Shown: positions 1 to 9,263, numbered from the stretch's first letter. The stretch: DNA of 64,000 nucleotides from Paraburkholderia kururiensis JCM 10599 = LMG 19447 (GCF_003986935.1 NZ_RJZE01000008.1:208900-272899), one strand, 5' to 3'. The notes: generated from the letters alone by a model not told the origin. Numbers and translations are program-made.

Positions 1-1
1 C

Positions 2-280
2 GCACTGACGGCGGCGAGTTCCGCTGGGTCCGCCGCTAGCCAGATGGCCCAGGACATCGTGAAGAACAATGCCACTGGTGTCGGTCAGCGGCGCTGGAGC
101 ATCTCCGTGCAGGTGGAAGGGTTCGGCGATGCCGGCGACGGCGACCCAAGGAAGCGCAAGTCCGCACAGGTGGGCTATGACCCCGCCAACGCCGTTTCCG
201 TCATCGGATTCGGCGGGGTGGGTCAGGCGCAGAAGGCGGCTTTGAGCAAGGAAGAGCAGGAACGGTTAGGGAAGATTTGA
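2..280 (+). CDS. C-terminal tail of a probable TpsA / filamentous haemagglutinin-family exoprotein (partial)
   Basis: The frame is open from the left edge, so the gene starts outside the window and only about 92 C-terminal residues are visible. The tail has an Ala/Ser-rich helix-like stretch, then V-E-G-F-G, a charged loop, Y-D-P-A-N-A-V and a final charged helix ending E-E-Q-E-R-L-G. From memory this resembles the ends of long DUF3739-type filamentous haemagglutinin proteins exported by two-partner secretion. Support from context: a TpsB transporter with no adjacent TpsA lies at 21768, and the genes between match the P. aeruginosa region that also carries pdtA. The family call is inference; the tail alone could belong to another secreted protein. 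Confidence 0.5.
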   Translation, partial: ALTAASSAGSAASQMAQDIVKNNATGVGQRRWSISVQVEGFGDAGDGDPRKRKSAQVGYDPANAVSVIGFGGVGQAQKAALSKEEQERLGKI

Positions 281-348
281 GTCGCCAGGGTTGTCGTGGT
301 CCGCATGGAGCATGCGGCGGACCCGATGACGGGCCGTGGCAGAAGAGG

Positions 349-373
349 AACGGCCCTGCTATGCAGGGCCGTT
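349..373 (-). terminator. Hairpin terminator of the first DING gene
   Basis: Perfect 11-bp inverted repeat (AACGGCCCTGC, 3-base loop, GCAGGGCCGTT) just past the stop of the gene at 408-1727. An almost identical hairpin follows the paralogue at 1815, so the terminator was probably duplicated with the gene. Confidence 0.75.
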
Positions 374-407
374 CGCCATTGGGGCATCGATCTGGCGGAT
401 GGTGCGA

Positions 408-1727
408 TCAGCGTCCTGTCACCGAGCCCGAGCAGACCGTCGTGTTGCCGATGTTGAGGTTGAATGCGCTGGCGTTGGAGAGGAAGTCGCTGTTGATCGC
501 CGTCAGGTAGGTCGAGGGCACCGAATCGAAGCCGTTGCCGCGAAGCGTCGGCGCGTTGCTGGTCGAATAGTGCTCCGTCAGGAAGTCGACAATCGCGGTA
601 GCGGGAGACGGGCTGTTGGAATTCCGATTGGCATAGCACTGGCTGACGATGATCTGGATCGTGCCGGCGATGGGATAGCCGGTTGACGGGTTGCGGGCGG
701 CCGGCACCCAGTTGGACGGGTTCCGGGCGATCAGTCTGGTGCCGGGCGCGGAGGCGGAGCCCATCGCCGTGGTCGCGTTCTGGTACGTCGGGACGAAGTC
801 CGTGCCCGTGAAGTCGTTGCGCAGGCTGGCAACCGGGAGATTGTTTGCCTTGGCTGGCGCGCTGGACGGCGCGAGGAACGTGTTGGTGTAGTCCGGGCTC
901 AGATAGCCGACGCCAGCGCCGGAGAGCGCAAGCAGAGAAACGGCAACGCCACTGCTGCCTGATGCCGGCGCGAAGTTCGACGGCACGCCGGCAATGAATT
1001 CGCCCGCGAAGTTTTGCGACTCGGTAAACGTGATGTTCGAGTTGGGCGCGACCGTCACGCCGTTGCGCACGAACGGCGTCGTGTGGCAGACCTGCGCGAG
1101 GTGAGCGGTCAAAAGGTCGGTTGCATCGCCGTCTCCAGCGGTATAGATCACCGTGATCGGCTTGCTGCCAGCCGAATAGACCGAGCCGTTGTCTGGGTTG
1201 ATGACCTGGTTCCAGTTGGTGAGCCTGCCCGAGAAGATGCCGCACAGGTCGTCGTCGTTGAGCGCAACGGTGGGCGTCGCGCTGTTCGGCAGCGCGGGCC
1301 CTGTGCCGGCCGGAGCGTTCACGAGGGCAATCGTGACGGGTGTGACGAGGTATGGGATCTGGATCAGCGGACCGTTCGTGATGCCTAGCCCACCCGTCGA
1401 CGTGTAGGCCGAAATCTGTGCCGGCGAGAGCGGCGCGTCGCTGATCGCGAAATCGACCGTGCCCATCACCGTGGTGGTACCGGAGTCGAATTGCGACGGG
1501 TCGTTGTTCAGGAACGCCGCTTCGCCTCTGGCTGAACCGACCGCGTAGTAAGAAATCGTGCCGTTTACCGCAGGCGAAGCAGAGACTTCGGTGCCGATCA
1601 GCGGAGCGACCATTGACGAGCCACCGCCGAGCAGCGATGGAGCAGCCTGCGCCATCGCAACCGGAGTACCAAGGATTGACATGGCAAGCGTGATGGCCTG
1701 ACAGACCTTGCGTTCGTTGAGTTTCAT
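408..1727 (-). CDS. DING-family PstS-like secreted phosphate-binding protein, copy 1
   Basis: 439 aa with a Sec signal peptide ending near V-A-M-A-Q-A. After it comes a GGGSS segment, the equivalent of the DINGGG start of DING proteins. Other DING landmarks follow in order: a phosphate-loop-like V-G-S-A-R-G, D-D-D-L-C-G-I-F-S-G, Y-L-S-P-D-Y, a paired Cys in S-Q-C-Y-A-N and the N-I-G-N-T-x-x-C-S-G terminus. DING proteins are high-affinity phosphate binders, and in Pseudomonas LapA-type members are exported by the Hxc T2SS; a gspD gene lies about 2.2 kb away. The start has an AGGAA ribosome site. In this copy the usual S-G-T-T contact is changed to D-G-D-A-T-D, so phosphate binding may be altered. 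Confidence 0.85.
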   Translation of the reverse strand: MKLNERKVCQAITLAMSILGTPVAMAQAAPSLLGGGSSMVAPLIGTEVSASPAVNGTISYYAVGSARGEAAFLNNDPSQFDSGTTTVMGTVDFAISDAPLSPAQISAYTSTGGLGITNGPLIQIPYLVTPVTIALVNAPAGTGPALPNSATPTVALNDDDLCGIFSGRLTNWNQVINPDNGSVYSAGSKPITVIYTAGDGDATDLLTAHLAQVCHTTPFVRNGVTVAPNSNITFTESQNFAGEFIAGVPSNFAPASGSSGVAVSLLALSGAGVGYLSPDYTNTFLAPSSAPAKANNLPVASLRNDFTGTDFVPTYQNATTAMGSASAPGTRLIARNPSNWVPAARNPSTGYPIAGTIQIIVSQCYANRNSNSPSPATAIVDFLTEHYSTSNAPTLRGNGFDSVPSTYLTAINSDFLSNASAFNLNIGNTTVCSGSVTGR

Positions 1728-1814
1728 GGGAATTCCTATACGGGCTTGACCACACCCGCGTATGGCGTGCGGAATTCGCCGCGCGTGCTGCGAATCCGGG
1801 CGGATAAAAACAGA

Positions 1815-1837
1815 ACGGCCCTGCTACGCAGGGCCGT
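1815..1837 (-). terminator. Hairpin terminator of the second DING gene
   Basis: Inverted repeat ACGGCCCTGC / GCAGGGCCGT with a 3-base loop, followed on the minus strand by a short U-tract (AAAAA on plus at about 1806). It nearly matches the terminator at 349-373. Confidence 0.75.
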
Positions 1838-1871
1838 GAAATGCAAAGCTGTGATCAAACGGATGGCGCGA

Positions 1872-3191
1872 TTAGCGACCCGTCACCGACCCCGAGCAGG
1901 TCGTCGTGTTGCCGATGTTCAGGTTCCACGTGCTCGCGTTGGACAGGAAGTCGTTGTTGATTGCCGTCAGGTAGTTCGAGGGCACCGAGTCGAAGCCGTT
2001 GCCGTGAAGCGTCGCCGCGTTGCTGCTCGAATAGTGCTGCGTCAGGAAGTCGACGACCGCGGCAGCAGGCGCCGGGCTGTTCGACTTCGGATTGGCATAG
2101 CACTGGCTGACGATGATCTGGCTCGTGCCGGCGATGGGATAGCCCGCCGTCGGGTTGCTGGCAGCCGGAACCCATTGCGTCGGATCCTTGGCGCCCGCTT
2201 GCTTGGCCGGCGGAGCGACCGTGCCGATCGCCGTCGTCGCGTTCTGGTACGTCGGAACGATGTCCGTGCCCGTGAAGTCGTTGCGCAGGCTGGCGACCGA
2301 CAGATTGTTCGTCTTGGCTGGCGAGCTGGACGGTGCCAGGAACGTGTTGGTGTAGTCGGGGCTCAGGTAGCCGACGCCGGCGCCGGAGAGCGCGAGCAGC
2401 GCGGCTGCAACGCCGCCGCTGCCCGTTGCCGAGCGGAAGTTCGACGGCACGCCGCCGGTGAATTCACCCGCGAAGTTCTGCGACTCGGTGAACGTGATGT
2501 TCGAGTTGGCTGCAACCGTCACGCCATTACGCACGAACGACGTCGTATGGCAGACCTTGGCGAGGTGGGCCGTCGTCAGATCGGTCGTGCCGCTGTTGTC
2601 AGCGCGATAGATCACCGTGATCGGCTTGCTGCTGCTCGAGTAGGCCGAGCTGTTGTCCGGATTGATGACCTGGTTCCAGTCGGTCAGCTTGCCGGAGAAG
2701 ATGCCGCACAGGTCGTCGTCGTTGAGGGCAACGGTGGGCGTCGCGCTGTTCGGCAGAGCCGGGCCCGTGCCGGTCGGCGCGTTCACGAGGGGAATCGCGA
2801 TCGGCGTGACGATGTAGGGAATCTGGATCAGCGGGCCGTTCGTGACGCCGAGGCCGCCCGTCGAGGTGTAAGCCGAGACTTGGGCCGACGACAGCGGCGC
2901 GTCGCTGTTCGCGAAGTCAACCGTGCCCGTCACCGTGACGGTACCGGAGTTGAATTGCGAGGGGTCGTTGTTCAGGAAGGCCGTTTGACCTTTGCCCGAG
3001 CCAACGGAGTAGTACGAAATTGTGCCGTCCGCAGCAGGGAACGCCGAGATTTCGGTGCCGATGGTCGGCGCGACGAGCGACGAGCCGCCGCCGATCAGCG
3101 ACGGAGCCGTTTGGGCCATGGCGACCGAGGCGCCAAGGGCGGAAATGACGAGGGTGATAGCCTGGCAGATCTTGCGCTTGCTGGATTTCAT
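1872..3191 (-). CDS. DING-family PstS-like secreted phosphate-binding protein, copy 2
   Basis: 439 aa from the ATG at 3191, exactly the length of copy 1 and clearly its tandem duplicate. The frame stays open further upstream, but the signal peptide (M-K-S-S-K-R-K-I-C-Q-A-I-T) and an AAGGAA ribosome site fix this start. It keeps V-G-S-G-K-G near the N-terminus and the A-D-N-S-G-T-T-D phosphate-contact loop that copy 1 has lost, so this is the more canonical binder. The C-terminal Cys pair and N-I-G-N-T motif are present. Probable periplasmic or secreted protein, transcribed towards copy 1 with its own terminator. T2SS export is inferred from the adjacent gsp genes. Confidence 0.87.
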   Translation of the reverse strand: MKSSKRKICQAITLVISALGASVAMAQTAPSLIGGGSSLVAPTIGTEISAFPAADGTISYYSVGSGKGQTAFLNNDPSQFNSGTVTVTGTVDFANSDAPLSSAQVSAYTSTGGLGVTNGPLIQIPYIVTPIAIPLVNAPTGTGPALPNSATPTVALNDDDLCGIFSGKLTDWNQVINPDNSSAYSSSSKPITVIYRADNSGTTDLTTAHLAKVCHTTSFVRNGVTVAANSNITFTESQNFAGEFTGGVPSNFRSATGSGGVAAALLALSGAGVGYLSPDYTNTFLAPSSSPAKTNNLSVASLRNDFTGTDIVPTYQNATTAIGTVAPPAKQAGAKDPTQWVPAASNPTAGYPIAGTSQIIVSQCYANPKSNSPAPAAAVVDFLTQHYSSSNAATLHGNGFDSVPSNYLTAINNDFLSNASTWNLNIGNTTTCSGSVTGR

Positions 3192-3949
3192 GAGATTTCC
3201 TTGAACGAAGATAAAGGGAATGCCTGTTGCCTGATGACGAGACGAGTACCGCTTGATTGCCACATTGCGGCGACCGGTATCCGGTGTGAACCGCCGAATT
3301 ACTCTAGGTGAAATCTGGAAAGAATTTGTGAAACTTTTATAGCGAATGGTACGGACCATTTTTGAAAATGGGCTGTCACCCATATGGGATCTGGCAAGAG
3401 CGATTGAGCGCCGCCGCAGCAAGCGGAAAACAAGCCGAAGACAGGCAACAAAAACCCGAGAAAGAAAACCCGCAATCGCCCGAGCAGCAAGCGAGGCGTA
3501 CCCGTGCCCGCAACGGCAAAGCCCCTACCGCCCTTCCACGTCAATTTGATGGCAGATGCTACGGACCATTTCTGTCACGTCTTGAAAAGCCTCGCCGTTC
3601 CACGATTCGCCATTTATAAAAAAGCGAATTTCGGCGCAAAAAATTAAACCACGCAATGCGGCCTGAATATAAAACGTCGAAACGTCTATATGACAGAAGC
3701 GAAAATCGAATCCGCCGAAAACGATTTAATGAAATCCACTCAACCCCCGCAAAAAATGTTGCCCACCATTCGTCATAATTCTGATCCACTTCGCTGCTTA
3801 GTCTTTGCCGGGCGAATCCGTCCGGCATGAGGCGCGCCGGGGACCCGACGAACAGACGAGGCCATGCGGGGTGCGCTGTGGAGTATCGATGCACGCGGCA
3901 GACGCGTTCGTCGCCGCCCGCCTGTTGCTCCGGCATCGAACCCAGCTCT
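3192..3949. promoter_or_regulatory. Divergent intergenic region between DING copy 2 and gspD
   Basis: About 760 bp with no convincing gene and a noticeably AT-richer middle (3600-3740). An 11-mer ACGGACCATTT occurs at 3351-3361 and 3561-3571, each time followed shortly by CTGTCAC (3373 and 3572). A third, inverted CTGTCAT lies at 3690-3696. These resemble PhoB-box half-sites, but no proper 11-bp-spaced direct pair was found. Likely holds both promoters. Confidence 0.5.
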
Positions 3950-6316
3950 ATGACAAGCACACGCTCACGCTTCGGTCGCTTCGGTTGTTCCCCCGCAGGC
4001 TTCGCGATTCTGTTGACCGGTCTGGTCGCCGCGCGGTTTGCCTTCGCGCAGGTCAGCCTCAACTTTTCGAATGCGGACGTGGCGCAGGTGGCCAAGGCCA
4101 TCGGCGCGGCGACGGATACGACGATCATCGTGGACCCGCGCGTGAAAGGGCAGCTCAATCTCGTCTCGGACAACCCCGTCAGCAAGGAGCGCTCGCTCAA
4201 GACGCTCGAGGCCGCGCTGCGCATGCAGGGCTTCGCGCTCGTGCGCGACCACGGCATTCTGAAGGTGGTGCCCGAGGCCGATGCGAAGCTGCAAGGCACG
4301 CCCACCTACGTCGGCAACACGCCGCGCGCAAGCGGCGACCACGTCATTACGCAGGTGTTCCGCCTGCGCAACGAATCCGCGACGAACCTGCTGCCCGTGC
4401 TCAAACCGCTCGTGAGCCCCAACAACGTGATTGCGGCCTACGCGAACGACAACACGCTCGTCGTCACGGACTACGCCGACAACGTCCGCCGCATCGCGCA
4501 GATCATCTCGGGCATCGACGCGAGCACGTCGCAGCGCGTGGCCGTGGTGCCGCTCAATCACGAAAGTGCCATGGATCTGGCGCCCGTCGTGCAGAAGATG
4601 CTGGACCCAGGCACGACGGGCAATACCGACGCCACGCTCAAGGTGTCGGTGAGCGCGGACCCGCGCCTCAACGCATTGCTGTTGCGCGCCACCGACCCCG
4701 GTCGCGTCGCCGACGCCAAGGCGCTCATCGCGCAGCTCGACGCGCCCACGCGCGTGCCCGGCAACATGCACGTGGTGCGCCTGCAAAACGCGAGCGCCGT
4801 GGACCTTGCGAAGGTGCTGCGCGGCATGCTGGGTCTCGCCGTCGATACGGGCAGCGGTTCGCTGGGCACCTCTTCAGCGAAAAGCTTCAGCGAGAGCAAC
4901 GGTGGCATGTCCGGCAAGAGCGGCGGGATAGGCACGGGCACGAACGCATCCACGGGCACGGCAGGCCTGCCGCCGCTGCCGGGCACGACCGACAGCGCAT
5001 CGGGCTCGACCAGCGGCGACACCGCCACAGCGCGCGGCGGCCTGATTGCGAGCGCGATGGGCGGCGGCGCGGAGTCCGCCGCGAACGGCATGATCCAGGC
5101 CGACGCCGCCACGAACTCGCTCGTCATCACGGCGCCCGAGCCGGTCTACCAGAACATCCGCAACGTGATCGACCAGCTCGACGTGCGCCGCGCGCAGGTC
5201 TATCTGGAAGCGATGATCGTGGAGATGAGCGCGACCTCGGCCGCGAATCTCGGCGTGCAGTGGCAGGGCGCCATCCAGTCGGGCAACGGCAACAACGCGC
5301 TGTACGGCAGCACGAACTTCGGCACGTCGACGAGCCAGAGCATCGTGGACCTCACGGCGCAGGGGCAGACGCTTGGCCAGAATCTCTCCACGGCAACGGC
5401 CACCACGCTGCTCAACAACGGCATCAACATCGGCCTGCTGCACAAGTTCGGCAAGTTCTTCGGGCTCGGCGCGCTCGTGCAGGCACTGGCGACCGTGAGC
5501 AACGCGTCGATTCTCTCGTCGCCCAATCTCATCACGCTCGACAACGAGGAAGCACGCATCGTGGTGGGCTCCAACGTGCCGGTGCAAACGGGTTCGTATT
5601 CCACGGCCACGGCGGTTTCGAGCACGGGCGTCAACGCGTTCAACACGTTCGACCGGCAGGACGTGGGCATCGTGCTGCACGTGCGCCCGCAGATCACGAA
5701 GGGCGGCGTCATCAAGCTGCAGATCTATTCGGAAGACTCGTCGGTGGACCCGACCTCCGTGAACAACCCGGGCGGCGTGACCATCATCAAGCGGTCGGTG
5801 CAGTCGACGGTGCTCACCGACGACGGCGAGATCATCGTGCTGGGCGGCCTCATTCAGGACAATTACTCGGACGGCAACAACAAGGTGCCGTTCCTCGGTG
5901 ATCTGCCGCTGATCGGCTCGCTCTTTCGCGCGGAGAACAAGAGCCGCACGAAGACCAACGTGATGGTGTTTCTGCGGCCCGTGATTCTGCACGACGGCGA
6001 GACCACCGCGAGCATTTCGGGCAGCCGCTACGACCAGTTGCAACAACAGATGAGCGACTACCGCTCGGACAACCGCATCGAACGCGACCGCGATAGCCCC
6101 GCGCTGCCGCCGCGCCCGCCGGGCCCCGAGCAGGGCGTGGCGCCGGCCGAGGGCCTCTTCGATTTGCAGCGGATGAAGCGGCCGTCTGCGAGTGGCGATG
6201 GTGGCTCCGCTCCCGCTGCGGACAGCGTGACCGGTGCAACGGCAGCAGCAGGTGCCTCGGGTGCAACAGGCGCTTCCGGTACCGCAAGTGCTTCAGCTAC
6301 AACAGGAGCCCCATGA
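3950..6316 (+). CDS. gspD: Type II secretion system secretin GspD
   Basis: 788 aa from the ATG at 3950, chosen because a Sec signal peptide (T-S-T-R-S-R-F-G-R then a hydrophobic core, A-Q cut) begins there; an upstream in-frame ATG at 3827 gives an unlikely basic extension. Domain order: N0 (V-S-L-N-F-S-N-A-D), repeated N1-N3 modules with N-E-S-A-T-N-L-L-P-V, a Gly/Ser/Thr-rich linker around 305-360, the secretin core (V-Y-L-E-A-M-I-V-E-M) and the V-P-F-L-G-D-L-P-L-I-G signature before an S-domain-like tail. It forms the outer-membrane pore. No lipobox Cys is visible, unlike the lipoprotein secretin HxcQ. The stop overlaps gspF. Confidence 0.95.
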   Translation: MTSTRSRFGRFGCSPAGFAILLTGLVAARFAFAQVSLNFSNADVAQVAKAIGAATDTTIIVDPRVKGQLNLVSDNPVSKERSLKTLEAALRMQGFALVRDHGILKVVPEADAKLQGTPTYVGNTPRASGDHVITQVFRLRNESATNLLPVLKPLVSPNNVIAAYANDNTLVVTDYADNVRRIAQIISGIDASTSQRVAVVPLNHESAMDLAPVVQKMLDPGTTGNTDATLKVSVSADPRLNALLLRATDPGRVADAKALIAQLDAPTRVPGNMHVVRLQNASAVDLAKVLRGMLGLAVDTGSGSLGTSSAKSFSESNGGMSGKSGGIGTGTNASTGTAGLPPLPGTTDSASGSTSGDTATARGGLIASAMGGGAESAANGMIQADAATNSLVITAPEPVYQNIRNVIDQLDVRRAQVYLEAMIVEMSATSAANLGVQWQGAIQSGNGNNALYGSTNFGTSTSQSIVDLTAQGQTLGQNLSTATATTLLNNGINIGLLHKFGKFFGLGALVQALATVSNASILSSPNLITLDNEEARIVVGSNVPVQTGSYSTATAVSSTGVNAFNTFDRQDVGIVLHVRPQITKGGVIKLQIYSEDSSVDPTSVNNPGGVTIIKRSVQSTVLTDDGEIIVLGGLIQDNYSDGNNKVPFLGDLPLIGSLFRAENKSRTKTNVMVFLRPVILHDGETTASISGSRYDQLQQQMSDYRSDNRIERDRDSPALPPRPPGPEQGVAPAEGLFDLQRMKRPSASGDGGSAPAADSVTGATAAAGASGATGASGTASASATTGAP

Positions 6317-7533
6317 TGTCTGCGTTCCGCTACGAAGCAATCAACCCCACGGGCAAGACCTTGCGAGGCGTGCTGGAAGCCGATAGCGCGAAGGCGGGGC
6401 GCAGTCAGTTGCGCGCGCAGGGTTTGACGCCGCTCGTCGTCGAACTCGCAGCATCGCGACTGCACGGCGAGCGCAACCAGCGGCTCGCGCTCGGCAAGAA
6501 GCTTTCGCAGCGCGAGCAGGCCATCGTCACGCGCCAGCTTGCGAGCCTATTGATTGCGGGCCTGCCGCTCGACGAAACGCTTTCGGTGTTGAGCGACCAG
6601 GCCGAGCGCGACTACGTGCGCGAACTGATGGCCTCGATACGCGCGGAAGTGGTGGGCGGCCACTCGTTTGCGAATGCGCTCTCGCAGCATCCGCGCGATT
6701 TTCCCGACATCTATCGCGCGCTCGTGGCGGCCGGCGAGCATACGGGCAAGCTCGGCGTGGTGCTCTCGCGGCTCGCGGACTACATCGAGCAGAGCAACGC
6801 GCTGCGGCAGAAAATTCTGCTCGCCTTCACGTACCCCGCGGTCGTCACGGTGATCGCATTCGGCATCGTCACGTTTCTGTTGAGCTACGTGGTGCCGCAG
6901 GTGGCCAACGTGTTCACGAGCACCAAACAGCAATTGCCGTTTCTGACGGTGGCGATGCTCGCGCTCTCGGGCTTCGTGCGGCACTGGTGGTGGGCGGCGC
7001 TCGGTGGGCTCTTCGCGGCGGGGTGGCTCACGCGCAAGGTGCTTGCGCTGCCGGGCCCGCGGCTCGCGTTCGACCAATGGCTGTTGACGGCGCCGCTCGC
7101 GGGCCGGCTTGTGCGCGGCTACAACACCGTGCGCTTCGCGAGCACGCTCGGCATTCTCTCGGCGGCCGGCGTGCCGATTCTGCGTGCGTTGCAGGCCGCA
7201 GGCGAAACGCTGAGCAACCGTGCGATGTTCGGCAAGGTGGAAGACGCCATCGTGCGCGTGCGCGAGGGTTCGTCGCTCTCGCGTGCGCTCGGCAATACGA
7301 AGACGTTTCCGCCCGTGCTCGTGCATCTGATCCGCTCGGGCGAGGCGACCGGCGACGTGACGACGATGCTCGACCGCGCGTCCGAAGGCGAGTCGCGCGA
7401 GCTGGAGCGCCGCACGATGTTTCTCACGAGCCTGCTCGAACCGCTGCTGATTCTCGCGATGGGCGGCGTGGTGCTCGTGATCGTGCTCGCCGTGATGATG
7501 CCGATCATCGAACTCAACAACATGGTGCAGTGA
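6313..7533 (+). CDS. gspF: Type II secretion system inner-membrane platform protein GspF
   Basis: 406 aa, the usual family length. It starts in an ATGA overlap with gspD. The N-terminal segment has the F-R-Y-E-A-I-N-P-x-G-K motif, followed by two repeats of the GspF cytoplasmic domain (around 75-195 and 275-395) and transmembrane helices near 170-195, 220-240 and 380-400. GspF normally contacts the ATPase GspE. In Burkholderia T2SS loci gspE normally sits between gspD and gspF; here it is absent and D runs directly into F. Confidence 0.95.
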   Translation: MMSAFRYEAINPTGKTLRGVLEADSAKAGRSQLRAQGLTPLVVELAASRLHGERNQRLALGKKLSQREQAIVTRQLASLLIAGLPLDETLSVLSDQAERDYVRELMASIRAEVVGGHSFANALSQHPRDFPDIYRALVAAGEHTGKLGVVLSRLADYIEQSNALRQKILLAFTYPAVVTVIAFGIVTFLLSYVVPQVANVFTSTKQQLPFLTVAMLALSGFVRHWWWAALGGLFAAGWLTRKVLALPGPRLAFDQWLLTAPLAGRLVRGYNTVRFASTLGILSAAGVPILRALQAAGETLSNRAMFGKVEDAIVRVREGSSLSRALGNTKTFPPVLVHLIRSGEATGDVTTMLDRASEGESRELERRTMFLTSLLEPLLILAMGGVVLVIVLAVMMPIIELNNMVQ

Positions 7534-7576
7534 TGAACGGTGCGCCTGCCGCCTGTATCTGTGGCGGCGCTCAAGC

Positions 7577-8011
7577 TCAGCGCACGAACGCGCTCGGGCT
7601 CTGCGCGTCGGGCAGCCTGATTTCGCGCTGCAAGCCGTTGCTTTCCACCACGATGGAACGCGCGCGCACCTCGGCGAGTTTCGCGGCGTGGCCGACTGTG
7701 CCGCCCAGACGCACGACACGCGCCGCCTCGCCGCCCTGGCTCACGATGGCGGCGGCATGGTGTGCGTCGAACGAGAGGATGCCGAGCAACTGGAGGGTGT
7801 TGTGCGCGTCGGCGTCGGGCGAGGCGCCGAAGAGCGTCGTGCCCGCGGATACGTCGAGCGGCGCGGGTGGAGGCGTGATGGCCGGTGCGGCTGCTGCCGG
7901 CGCGTTGAATACGCGCACCCACCAGAGCACCACGGCGATAAACAGCGCAGCCGCTACAGCCGTGGCGAGCATGGGCGCAACGGCGAGGCGAGTCAGGGGC
8001 AGGCGAATCAT
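7577..8011 (-). CDS. gspC: Short type II secretion GspC-like inner-membrane protein
   Basis: 144 aa from the ATG at 8011. One N-terminal transmembrane helix (about 10-30), a Pro/Ala linker, then a small beta-rich homology region (L-F-G-A-S-P, L-L-G-I-L-S-F, A-A-A-I-V-S-Q-G-G) typical of the GspC HR domain that contacts GspD. It lacks the C-terminal PDZ or coiled-coil part of many GspC proteins. Opposite orientation between gspF and gspG is, from memory, the normal Burkholderia arrangement. Confidence 0.8.
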   Translation of the reverse strand: MIRLPLTRLAVAPMLATAVAAALFIAVVLWWVRVFNAPAAAAPAITPPPAPLDVSAGTTLFGASPDADAHNTLQLLGILSFDAHHAAAIVSQGGEAARVVRLGGTVGHAAKLAEVRARSIVVESNGLQREIRLPDAQSPSAFVR

Positions 8012-8121
8012 GGTTGATGTCCCGGGCGGCAAGAAGGAAACCGACGAAGCGAACGAGCGATTAAGCGGCGCGTGCATGAAACGCAGCACATGCCGACATT
8101 TTTTGACGCGAGGGTGAAGAG

Positions 8122-8625
8122 ATGATGACGCGACCCGCAATGACTCATTCAACGCATGCGTGCACACCGCGTTCAGCGCGGCGGTACCAAAGCGGCCAAG
8201 GCAAGCCGCGCAGCCAGCGCGGCTTCACCCTCATCGAAATCATGGTGGTGATCGCGATTCTCGGCATTCTCGCCGCGCTCATCGTGCCGAAGATCATGAG
8301 CCGCCCCGACGAGGCGCGGCGTGTGGCGGCGAAGCAGGACATCGGCACGGTGATGCAGGCGCTCAATCTGTACCGGCTCGACAACGGGCGGTATCCGTCG
8401 CAGGACCAGGGGCTGCGCGCGCTCGTGGAAAAGCCCACGGTAGACCCCGTGCCGAACAACTGGAAAGACGGCGGCTACCTGGAGCGCCTGCCCAACGACC
8501 CGTGGGGCAACGCGTATCAATATCTGAATCCGGGCGTGCACGGCGCAATCGACGTGTTCAGCTATGGCGCCGACGGCAAGGCAGGCGGAGAGAACAACGA
8601 TGCGGACATTGGTTCGTGGCAGTGA
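8122..8625 (+). CDS. gspG: Type II secretion major pseudopilin GspG
   Basis: 167 aa. The prepilin peptidase site G|F-T-L-I-E lies near residue 34, with Glu5, followed by the hydrophobic helix (M-V-V-I-A-I-L-G-I-L-A-A). The globular part has W-K-D-G-G-Y-L, L-P-N-D-P-W-G-N and the calcium-loop-like D-V-F-S-Y-G-A-D-G at the C-terminus. It builds the periplasmic pseudopilus. The leader is long; starts at 8125 or 8140 are also possible. First of a forward run overlapping gspH upstream sequence. Confidence 0.95.
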   Translation: MMTRPAMTHSTHACTPRSARRYQSGQGKPRSQRGFTLIEIMVVIAILGILAALIVPKIMSRPDEARRVAAKQDIGTVMQALNLYRLDNGRYPSQDQGLRALVEKPTVDPVPNNWKDGGYLERLPNDPWGNAYQYLNPGVHGAIDVFSYGADGKAGGENNDADIGSWQ

Positions 8626-8749
8626 GCGCACGGGCGCCGGCGTGTGCGGCGGCGGTGGCGCGATAAACGCGCTGCCGTTCGTGCACGATGCTCGCTTGCC
8701 GCGCGACGGCGGCATGGCGTCCACGCGCGCACGGCCAGGCACGCACCGC

Positions 8750-9220
8750 ATGAGCACGACGCAACGCACCGCAGGCTTCACGCTGCTCGAAATGCTCGTG
8801 GTGATGCTGATCGTCGGGCTGCTCGTGGCCGTGGTAACGCTCGCGCCCTCCAGAAACCGGCGCACCGATCTCGCCGAAGAAGCGCAGCGCGTGGCGAGCC
8901 TGCTCGAATCCGCAGGCGACGAAGCGCAGGTGCGTTCCACCCCGATCGCGTGGCAACCCGTAAATGGCGGCTATCGCTTCTATCAGCGCGCCGAAAACGG
9001 CGCCTGGCAGCCCATGACCGACGACCTGTTCCGCGCGCATCGCTGGAGCGCGAGCGTCACGGGCGTATCCATCCGCTATACGGGCGGCGCGGCGATTTCG
9101 CGCGTGGTGCTGGGCGCGGAGAGCATCGACGTGCCTGTCACGATTGCGCTCTCGTCCGGGTCGGTGCAATGGCTCGTGGTGGGCACGGGCATCGGCAACT
9201 TCGTGGTGCGGGCGCCGTGA
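8750..9220 (+). CDS. gspH: Type II secretion minor pseudopilin GspH
   Basis: 156 aa from the ATG at 8750, which gives a short leader before G|F-T-L-L-E-M with Glu5 and a long hydrophobic helix. An open frame extends upstream to 8564 inside gspG, but that would make an atypical leader. The body matches the GspH layout (A-Q-R-V-A-S-L-L-E-S-A-G-D-E-A, I-A-W-Q). The next expected genes, gspI and gspJ, are missing; gspL starts about 40 bp later. Confidence 0.85.
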   Translation: MSTTQRTAGFTLLEMLVVMLIVGLLVAVVTLAPSRNRRTDLAEEAQRVASLLESAGDEAQVRSTPIAWQPVNGGYRFYQRAENGAWQPMTDDLFRAHRWSASVTGVSIRYTGGAAISRVVLGAESIDVPVTIALSSGSVQWLVVGTGIGNFVVRAP

Positions 9221-9263
9221 ACGGGCGCGCACGCGTGCAGTCAGGCATTGCACGAGGCGCGCG

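Noticed and set aside
223..1755. Long minus-strand frame overlapping DING copy 1 in another frame
   Set aside because: Low-complexity Arg/Gln/His translation; the DING frame has clear homology and a signal peptide.
3373..3696. PhoB boxes upstream of gspD and DING copy 2
   Set aside because: Only isolated CTGTCAY half-sites; none has the second repeat at 11-bp distance, so a Pho box is not claimed.
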